From Watersipora subatra (lineage: Eukaryota > Bryozoa > Gymnolaemata > Cheilostomatida > Watersiporidae): a stretch of DNA of 64,000 bases. The translations under genes were made by a program, and so were the position numbers. Positions 55,839-64,000 of this stretch are shown piece by piece (the first letter of the stretch is position 1; each line of letters starts with the position of its first letter). Below the pieces are notes generated by a model. That model saw nothing but the letters and a program-made list of their open reading frames with translations, was not told the origin of the DNA and ran no database searches. The stretch covers positions 58,249,681 to 58,313,680 of the forward strand of contig NC_088716.1 of assembly GCF_963576615.1 (NCBI RefSeq), given 5' to 3'.

Positions 55839-58460
55839 CTACAGTTAGAAAGAAGGTTGCCATTCCTGGTAAACCATGCTTTACATCTAGGTATGTCTGG
55901 ATACTTGATTTGTGCCGCGTGTAGTGATATAAAGAGTGTACCAGTAACAACAACGCGTCATACGTAATGATATAAAGAGTGTACCAGTAACAACAACGCA
56001 TCATACGTAATGATATGAAGAGTGTACCAGTAACAACAACGTGTCATATGTGATGATATGAAGAGTGTACCAGTAACAACAACGTGCCCTATGTAGTAAG
56101 TTGAAAGATGCACTAGTAACAACAATGTGTCACATATAGCGACATGAAGGATGTACTAGTAACATCAATGTGTCACATGTAGTGACATGAAGGATGTACT
56201 AATAACAACAATGTGTCACACGTAGTGATGTGAAGGATGTACTAGTAACATCAATGTGTCACATGTAGTGACATGAAGGATGTACTAATAACAACAATGT
56301 GTCACAAGTAGTGATGTGAACGATGTACTAATAACAACAATGTGTCACATGCAGTGATGTGAAGGATGCACTAGTAACAACAATGTGTCACATGTAGTGA
56401 TGTGAAGGATGTACTAGTAACATCAATGTGTCACATGTAGTGACATGAAGGATGTACTAGTAACAACAATGTGTCACAAGTAGTGATGTGAACGATGTAC
56501 TAATAACAACAATGTGTCACATGTAGTGACATGAAGGATGCACTAGTAACAACAATGTGTCACATGTAGTGATGTGAAGGATGTACTAGTAACAACAAAT
56601 TGTGAAGATGAAGTCATATATGTATAAGACAAGAATGTTCATAAATGTGAGTAACGAAATGTCAAACAAGTCACAAAATAATCAATATCAATAAATCATA
56701 CAATAATCAATACAATCACAGCGTACCCTTGTGTTAGTAGCCAGCTTTATGTTGTCCTGAGCCACATAAGTTAGCTGAGCCTCGGGCCGGTCCCGTACGT
56801 CAACTAAGACAGCATAGTTGGGGTAGACCTGAGCGACTTTGGAATCAGTAGGATGATTAACAGCAAGCCATTTCTCTGGTGCCTACAACAATTGTACAGC
56901 ACAGATATTGATTTATAGGATAGCAACACTATGGAATATGTCACATCCTAAAATGTGTAATAACACAGCATCACCTATAATTTTATCCTACCAAATAATA
57001 TAGCATGCTTCATGATACCATAGTTGATATTTGAGTGCATGTTTAAGCATAATTTATAGAACACTTATCTTAGACGGAACCAAATGGTATCTTCTACTTG
57101 ACGTTATAGTGACACAACTCCCAAATAGTTAAAATTAATCAAATATGTTAAGCAATTGATGCCAACATACAGTACCTTAGCATGTGGATCCCAGCCAACG
57201 ATCACTCCTCTATATCCATACTTTTTATGAGTAATTACCTGACCGACTCTGTATAAAGCGGTTTTCGGCCGTGGAGATCGAACGAGAGCCGAATCTGCAA
57301 GAAAACCTTGAGCGAGTTAGTATTCACGAAAGGCCCGAGTTACCATCACCCTACATAAATGAGTGCTCAGCTAAAATGTATAACACTTCTTCTTGTAACG
57401 TCACAAGCAAACGAGAGAATTTGCTATGCGCAGAACATTATAACATCGGATAAATATGTCTCTCTTCGATACTGAGCTTATGACATTGCCACGGTGACTT
57501 ATTACCAGTGAGATATGTTATAAAAGACAAGCTTATGACATCTCCACGGTGACTTATTACCAGTGAGATATGTTATAAAAGATAAGCTTGTTCTAGTTGA
57601 ATCGTAGCGAAAGTAAACAACAAAACCTAACAACAAAGTAATGCAGAGAAGAGAGTCTGATTGGTTAACATATGCGCTAAAGTAAACAAATATAACTAAG
57701 TATTCCTAACAAGACAAAATAAATACCATCTTGGGTCATGGATATCGCAGCTCTGCCAAAGGATTCTTGTTGTATAGATAGGCAACTGTGACACAGTTAT
57801 ACAAAAACTTTAATGAACAAATAGAAGATTTCTGCATATTATGAAAACAGTTTCAACCATAGACAGCAGCCATACTGACTGGCAAAATATCCTGATGGGT
57901 CCTCATATTGCATGACTTCCAAAGCAGGCGACTCTCCTGTGATATCTTCCTTATAAATCACTTGACCGGGTTTCCAAATTTTATATCCATTTTTATTCTT
58001 ATGGTGTGTGACCAAATCTATCCACCATTGCTGCCAAACTGACAAGGAGAAAAGGTCTGTTCCAATCCTTCGTACTTGTGAGAGAAGACTGTAGCAAAGA
58101 CAAAAGTTAATACTTAAAACACAGAGGAATGATCTACTCTCTTGAATACTAAGTGATTCTCTAGCATTTAAACAAAAATTATTCAAAGCAACTATTAGAA
58201 ACATTGAGTAAACATAGCGCTTTGTAATGAGAAACAAAAAATCAAAATGTATGCAAATTGATTAAAGTCTATAGAAATTTAATTATGCCAATTTATTATA
58301 TATACCAAAACTTAACTCACTCCTTTAGAGCCTTCTGACTCTGATGCTGGGAGACTGATGAGTAATTGACTATGAGATATTGAGCTGGAAGAGCAAGAAG
58401 AAGCAAGGACAACTGCAGACCAGCCCTCCAATCGAACTGGTTGCCATCACCTTCTGGCAT
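55743..58460 (-). CDS. Membrane-anchored YccV/HspQ-like domain protein
   Basis: Six exons (58460-58321, 58088-57876, 57785-57727, 57294-57176, 56882-56727, 55838-55743) join in frame to 260 residues. Residues 12-32 are hydrophobic (LQLSLLLLALPAQYLIV), a signal peptide or anchor. The middle has a WQQWW motif. The C-terminal 110 residues carry YRVGQVITHKKYGYRGVIVG, then PNYAVLVDVRDRP, TYVAQDNI and a closing HPDRDRYFDEYDG, the layout of the YccV (hemimethylated-DNA-binding) domain, also found at the end of FBXO21. No F-box is present, so it is probably a separate small YccV protein of animals. The function is not established. The end of exon 2 is uncertain: without splicing it reads to TAA at 57839. 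The domain assignment is firm, the first half less so. Confidence 0.8.
55915..56600 (-). repeat. ~40-base minisatellite in the last YccV intron
   Basis: About 17 units of GATGTACTAGTAACAACAAT plus GTGTCACATGTAGTGATGTGAAG, with longer, older units at the left edge (AAGAGTGTACCAGTAACAAC). It fills most of the final intron of the YccV gene. Confidence 0.94.
56727..56882 (-). CDS. YccV gene exon 5: domain core
   Basis: Acceptor TTGTAG, donor GTACGC, 52 codons in phase 0. It has PNYAVLVDVRDRPEAQLTYV followed by AQDNI, the family's most conserved block (YxVLVD, TYVxxxN). Confidence 0.88.
57176..57294 (-). CDS. YccV gene exon 4: first half of the domain
   Basis: Acceptor TTTCTTGCAG, donor GTACTG. 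It encodes SALVRSPRPKTALYRVGQ and then VITHKKYGYRGVIVGWDPHA, the opening beta strands of the YccV fold with the conserved YGYRGVI(V/I)GWDP signature. Confidence 0.85.
57476..57590 (+). repeat. 55-base tandem duplication
   Basis: GCTTATGACATTGCCACGGT and following sequence is repeated once at 57531 with only a few changes. In a YccV gene intron. Confidence 0.9.
57727..57785 (-). CDS. YccV gene exon 3
   Basis: A 59-base exon after TGTGTCACAG and before GTATTT, encoding CLSIQQESFGRAAISMTQD. The only support is open frame, splice signals and phases matching on both sides. Confidence 0.45.
57876..58088 (-). CDS. YccV gene exon 2
   Basis: Acceptor TTTGCTACAG. It carries SVWQQWWIDLVTHHKNKNGY and KPGQVIYKED. 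The proposed donor GTATGG gives the phase the next exon needs. An alternative phase-2 donor is GTCGCC further upstream. Read-through gives a stop at 57839-57841, a possible short isoform of about 130 residues. Confidence 0.5.
58321..58460 (-). CDS. YccV gene exon 1 with start codon
   Basis: ATG follows a short A-run, then MPEGDGNQFDWRAG and a leucine-rich hydrophobic stretch. The donor is GTGAGT in phase 2. The Leu-rich core favours a signal anchor. The 5' untranslated region was not located. Confidence 0.65.
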
Positions 58461-60344
58461 TTTTTTAAGTTAGAGAACCATCGGCTAAGAAAAAAATAAA
58501 TGAGGATTTTCGCAATAATAGCTGTACCAAAGGAAATATCTGCAAAACACAGATTAACTACGGTGCATCTTTATTACCTATAAAACGTTTCTGGAAGTTA
58601 TACTGCGCAAGGAAAAACTCAGGTCTCAGTGTGGTAAAAGTAAGAATTCTCACTCATCTAACTTAATAAATAAATGCTTAATTGGTAGGTTTTTACAAAT
58701 ATTCACTAAACTTCGTGTAAAAACCATTTAGTTGGCATTGGATTGACACATTATATAATATTAGAAGTTACAAAAATGCGTACATAATTGTAATTGCAAA
58801 ACTCAATAACAAAGCTGAAATAGTTCAACTGATATTTTTTGCTATTATTTACACTAAGGAACCTGGGTAGGAACTACCAATTCGTATGGTTTTTTTCAGT
58901 AAAACTGAACGAGTTTACAAAGAAGCCATGTAAAAACAGCCTTCATGAAAATGACACAAAGATGTTTTGCACGAAGAGTATCGTTAAAACATAAAACTCA
59001 ACCAGTCGACCTAAAATATGGGTGAAAGGCCAATTAAAAGCGTAAAACCAAATTTAGATGGTTGGTTCCGTAGCAAGACAATTTAAGTTTTCTTCATACA
59101 GAAACGCACATACAAAACTCCCGGTACTTACTACTCATTCCACGTCATAAACACCTATTTTTCAAACCGCAGAATGCATTAACAACAAATTAACAAATTC
59201 AGCAAAATCTGGGGCATAGACAGCCTACACAAACTCACACAAAGTAAGATTTTTTCTAAGTGACGCCCTCGATTCAACAAAAACAATTTGAATGCATAGC
59301 TCGAGCCCATGACTAGCAGCTTCTTATCAAAGTTAATTAATATCACTTACAGAAGGCCTTACTTTTATTGGCTATAACGTATCGTTTATTTTTCACCAAT
59401 TCGCTTGCAGAGTTTCGACTTCGTTTTGTCCGCAAGTATCACATTTACGATTAAACTGTGAACAGCTCGGTAAGTTAATCCATGGTTTCGCTGTGTCTGA
59501 CGTGTACAAGTATTACTATAAAATAGTTTCTTTAAATGCGTAAGTTTGTTGGTATACTTTTATTATGAATTTTTCTTTAAAGTTCACTTTGAAACAATTG
59601 CATATTTTATCTGCGATGGTGGGTCTGCGATGGCGAAACTTGTCATTATCAGGTATAACGGATGTATATGCACGCACTGAATTATATTACCCCGGGAATG
59701 GCCAAGGTCATTTATCCATGTAACAATTTGGACGCCGTCTTGGTTGACGCTACATGGTCACTCTCCCTTTTATAGTAACCCAACAACATTGTACAACATT
59801 TAATCTCAATGAGCTTGTAGGTGCTTTTATCCATCCCCAATCTTAATCAACTTATATCAGAGTCAAGATAAAGATCTACATATTCATTCAACCTATATAT
59901 CAAAGTCAAGCTAGCTAAAGATCTACAGATTCTAGGCTCTAAGTTTTTGTTGTAGATGGCTATTGGCCAACAATAGCCATTGGCTATTGGTTTCAACAAT
60001 AGGCAGACAACTCTATATGAGCTCTATATAGTCTGCATTTCTTATCAACAGATGTTTCCACTGGATTTAAGGGTATCATTGGCATCGCTCGCCTTACCAG
60101 CCCAGTGAACTTTAGCTTAAAAACTTATTGACTATATAATAAGAGATCACAATAGTTGTTTACATCACCAAGAGCAGAAAACTGGCACAAAACTGTTGTA
60201 TACATTTGACTAACATTTTGCAACCTACATTGCTTTGTTCGAAAAGTGGTTGGATTGGCCTCGAACCTAGATTAGCTTTAGCTATTGCGCCAGTAAGTCC
60301 CAACACTCAATATATCTTGATTTGCATTATATTGATGTGTTATT
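58461..60344. other. Presumed upstream region of the YccV gene, nothing identified
   Basis: AT-rich unique sequence before the first YccV exon. The promoter should lie here; no TATA box, array or element ends stood out. Confidence 0.35.
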
Positions 60345-60760
60345 TGTTGATATAGACCAAAAGCAAACTATAAATCTTAACTACAGTAATCTTGACCACA
60401 AAATTTATTTGTGATTTAGAAAATAAATGATTTATGCATAGAAAATGAGCCAGATGCTCGAATGCTAATACAATGTCTAATAGCATTATATATAAAAGTA
60501 TATAATAAATTAAACAACTAAATGCCTTCGAACTGTACAAATTGTATGCATATATAAAGCAAAATATAAATCTTAATTACATTATGCTTGACCATCAAAT
60601 TGTTTTGTGATTCAGAAAATAAATGATCTATTCATTAAAAAATTAATGAGCCAGAGGCTCTGATGATCCTAATATAATGTATAATAGCATTATAGTATAT
60701 ATAAATTATATAATAAATTGAACTACTACATGCCTGCAAACTGTACAATTTGGATGCGTA
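60345..60760. repeat. ~205-base tandem duplication
   Basis: Two diverged copies share AAATAAATGAT, GAGCCAGA, AATAGCATTATA and a TATATAATAAATT block in the same order. AT-rich and non-coding. Confidence 0.75.
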
Positions 60761-60894
60761 TATATAGAGAAGTCTTAAAAATAAATACTAACTTAAACCA
60801 GCTATAGACAATTTATGTCACAGCGACATAACAGTTCACTGTCCTCTAAATAATATGTTTGTTGTAGCATTATGTCTGATGTTCACTTTATGTA

Positions 60895-61570
60895 AATCTA
60901 GGTTTCTTAAGTTGGCAAAGTGGTGCTGTCTTAAATCAAAGTATGTTTCAACCACTAAAGCTAGTATGTAGTGAGAAGTGATGATTATCAATTCCTACAG
61001 AAGTGTCAGTACAATGTTGCTTTAATTCGAATATATCATAGCGTGCAATCTCTTCTTTTACACACTTCAGAATCTTGGAATATTTCAAACATTGATTTGC
61101 TGATGTAGCTGTCGTCAGATACTTTCGGTGCAAAGAACCGTTGTTACAACACCATCAGAAGGAGAAATCAAGCCACCGTTGTTCTTAACTCTTAACAGAA
61201 CATGAATATTCATCATATTTGCTAACTTCCTTAGACTGAATTAGGGAGAGTCTACGTGGCTCACAACACAAATTTTTAAACAGTTTTCTGACAAGCCAAC
61301 CAGATAAATATATAGCAATGTTACCAAGAACAGGATGTGATGTAATGTTTAGCATTCCTTCGGGAAGCATAGTTAGTCTGTCAATAACATCTTCAACATT
61401 ATCTTCACTACCAACAGTTGGTGGCACATAGGTAGTAGAAGCTTGTAACGATGCAGTGTCATCCATAGATCTGACATTACCAGTAGCTCCTGGTGTAACA
61501 CCACATCTTGTAACCAAGCGCCTAAAGATATGCTGGAACTGCAGTACTGATGGATTGTTGTTGCAGCCTC
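60895..61570 (-). pseudogene. P-element/THAP9-type transposase relic
   Basis: From an acceptor at 61570 the frame reads GGCNNNPSVLQFQHIFRRLV and IAIYLSGWLVRKLFKNLCC, conserved C-terminal blocks of P-element/THAP9-like transposases. It stops at 61185. The match continues in another frame (KNNGGLISPSDGVV), then after TGA in a third (KYLTTATSAN), and again near 60900 (YFDLRQHHFANL). At least three frame breaks show it is dead. The intron phase would restore an Arg before GGC, as the family has. Confidence 0.7.
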
Positions 61571-61679
61571 CTGAAATAATAACAGTTATCATTTGATGCA
61601 ATTGGGAATAAAATGGAAATGGTGCTGAAATATGGACTGAATAATCATGATTTATCAGTTTTATCGATCATAGACTCAC

Positions 61680-61786
61680 TGAAGTGGGCACTACATAAAG
61701 TTTAATTATTGCTGGGGTTCTTCCATCGCCTGGAAACAGTCCACCAAGTATGCCATCTTTCTGGCTCTTTCTTTTTACTCGGAAAC
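61680..61786 (-). CDS. Orphan exon, unrecognised
   Basis: Between TTATCATCAG and GTGAGT, 35 codons are open with a coding-like, basic start (FRVKRKSQKDGILGGLFPGD) followed by GRTPAIIKLYVVPTS. It ends in phase 0, which does not fit the transposase exon at 61570. No family was recognised. Confidence 0.3.
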
Positions 61787-62259
61787 CTGATGATAAAAAA
61801 CTAGGTAATCAAATTATTAAAAAACATACAGATTAGGATTTGTGGTCTTATAGTCAGTTATAATTAGGGGAAACTTTTATTGACAAAGAAAAAACTGAGA
61901 GATTGACTTTCAACCTTTTAGAAAAATGTACCTTTGATGCTCAAGATGTTTTTTGTGTTTTAAAACATTCTTATCAACTAACAGAAGTTTACTTTATTGA
62001 AAAAAAACTTGCTCTAGTGATAATGATTGCAGTTGCTAACAAAGTTTGTTCCATGTAACTAGCACTCCTGATATATGAGAACAGTGACAATTGTTATTTG
62101 AATTTAAAAGCACCAGTACTGACCTACTTTGTCTCCAACACCAGCCAAGATGAATCAACCAGCTGTACAAATTAATTCTAGTAAAAACAGTCAACGATAG
62201 TGATGTGTAAAATAATAAAAATCAGGTAAAGGTTCACTAAAGGCTGGCTGTGAGTAGTA

Positions 62260-62620
62260 ACAGAAGCAAGCTACTAACCAGCTATTAGCAAGCTACTACT
62301 GACCAGTTGTTAGCAAGCTACTACTAACCAGATACTCGCAAGCTTATAACCAACTACTACTACTAAAAGCTAATAACCAGCTACTACTAGCAAGCTACTA
62401 CTAACCAGCTATTAGCAAGCTACTACTAACCAGTTGCTAGCAAGCTAGTACTAACCAGTTGCTAGCAAGCTAATACTAACCAGCTACGAGCAAGCTTCTA
62501 ACCAGCTACTAGCAAGCTTCTAACCATCTGCTAGCAAACTACTAACCAGCTGCTAGCAAGCTACTAAACAGCTACTACTAACCAGCTTATTCTAAACAGC
62601 TACTGCTGTACTATTGCTAC
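62260..62620 (+). repeat. Degenerate AACCAGCTACTAGCAAGCTACTACT array
   Basis: About 14 units of 20-26 bases built from the words CCAGCTACTA and GCAAGCTACTA, with many indels. Confidence 0.88.
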
Positions 62621-63674
62621 TAATGCAGAGATAAAACGCTAAACTCACCTGCGAAATGATATATCATTAACCCTCCGTGTTTGAGGGTTGTCGTAGTGGT
62701 AGCAATTAATGGCAAAACACTGATTTCCAGCAGATAAATGAGTTTTTTCTTGGAGTAACTATGATTCGTCATTTCACTAATTACAGCTGGAAGCCCATGT
62801 AGCAGTAATCAAGATGGCGCTCAAATCGTTGCACGGAGGTTCATTGGTTTAAATAGGCCAATGCCATTTCAGGGCTAGTATAATTCATTGTATACATGTA
62901 TATGAGCAATCTTAATTGCGGTAATCAATAGTCATATTTTACAACATGTTTTCCCAAGGTACACTCATGGGAGTTCATGTAGGCTATGAAACTGCAATAC
63001 CTGCTTCAAATTCATGCAGCATCATACCGTTCAATGTTACAGCCAGCTGCTTATTACATAGAATAATTTCGGCATGGTTGTGTAGTAACGGATAAATCTG
63101 CCAATTATTGCTACAAATTATGATTATTGATTACAAAATTATATACTCAGTAGTTTTATGCATTAAGTCATGGAAGATAGAAAGGACAAATGTGCATATA
63201 ACACATGAACATTCAACATTCACATTTTAGCAATATTATAATGAACTAAGAATGAATCCAAAAGCTCCCTATTTTAATCTATCCCCATCATAATTGGATA
63301 ACCCAGAAACTCCTATAGTAACAGCACTTATGACTGGCGAGATTGGAGTTCTGACAACATCAGATTTGTTGCAATGAGTTTTGCCAATGACTGGCCAATT
63401 TCTTTCAATATGTGGTTACCTAACATGCCATTTCGAGATGCCTAACATCATGCATCTAGTCAAGTAGGACCTTTGATCAGCTTACGAAATAAATTAGTCT
63501 ATAATTATCCATATAAAATACGTATATTGATTGAAATAAAAAATGCAAGTAAGATTGGCAGTGGATAAAACAGTCGTATTTTATTTTGCAGGCAAAAGAC
63601 TACCAGTTTGGATAATGTTAGTATCTTGATTGTAACAAAAATACTGAGATCGTGAAAATGTGTGTAACCCATCA

Positions 63675-63749
63675 TCACATATACAGCAAATTGCTTTTGT
63701 TCTTCTGGTCCACAAGCTTTCTTAGCTCTTCGCTTGCATTTGGGTTAGG
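63675..63749 (-). CDS. Terminal exon of an unrecognised gene
   Basis: A strong acceptor (CTATTCTTACAG) is followed by 24 codons, PNPNASEELRKLVDQKNKSN then LLYM, and TGA. About 100 bases upstream an open stretch reads VNVWGAAMAFV before a GT, possibly the preceding exon. The rest would lie beyond the (AT)n run at the window end. The function is unknown. Confidence 0.4.
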   Translation of the reverse strand, partial: PNPNASEELRKLVDQKNKSNLLYM

Positions 63750-63898
63750 CTGTAAGAATAGACAACTCTCATATACATGTACATAGAAAGAGTGCATTCA
63801 CAGAGCAAGCCATGATAATGAGACCTGCTATCAGTGCATAGTCGAATTTTTAACATTTTCACCAACGAATGCCATAGCAGCTCCCCATACATTAACAA

Positions 63899-64000
<102 letters not shown>

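Overview
This is a stretch of AT-rich animal nuclear DNA. Genes are split by introns with GT/AG junctions, exons are short, and most of the remaining sequence is tandem arrays and mobile-element copies. There are no operons. The species cannot be named from sequence alone. The intron-rich gene structure, the invertebrate-type retroelement relics (a CR1/Jockey-type reverse transcriptase and a retroelement tail with a restriction-endonuclease-like domain) and the tRNA-derived short repeats suit a marine invertebrate, probably lophotrochozoan. That is an inference.

The main gene is tryptophan hydroxylase on the + strand, about 26.9 to 53.5 kb. I reconstructed eleven core exons (35826-52914) with consistent phases. 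They give 443 residues counted from an internal Met, or 498 with a candidate upstream first exon at 26948-27085. A second candidate first exon at 28739-28807 also joins in frame. The iron ligands (HELLGH and a downstream Glu) and the tryptophan-type CYFFTVEFG motif are present, so the product should make 5-hydroxytryptophan, the serotonin precursor. The introns hold at least six unrelated tandem arrays, a pogo/Tigger-like DNA transposon relic, a broken retroelement tail and hairpins.

Left of it on the + strand, 16.7-20.0 kb, are the last three exons of a single-pass membrane protein: a transmembrane exon, a basic linker and a short acidic cytoplasmic tail. Its extracellular exons were not found. 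To the right on the - strand, 55.7-58.5 kb, is a complete six-exon gene for a membrane-anchored protein of 260 residues with a C-terminal YccV/HspQ-like (hemimethylated-DNA-binding-like) domain. Further right are a frameshifted P-element/THAP9-type transposase relic (60.9-61.6 kb), an orphan exon at 61.7 kb and a terminal exon of an unrecognised - strand gene at 63.7 kb. The window ends inside a long (AT)n run.

The left 26 kb hold weak - strand exons at 4.2 and 6.1 kb. Two 427-base tRNA-derived SINE copies lie here; one has a perfect 12-base target duplication and the other sits inside a minisatellite. There is also a 5'-truncated reverse transcriptase (10.2-11.4 kb), two copies of a foldback element with arms of about 125 bases, and a tandem array of perfect palindromes at 22.3 kb. 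A second tRNA-core repeat family is scattered through the window, with inverted ACTATAATAAGAGCC-type ends. No tRNA, rRNA or CRISPR feature is supported.
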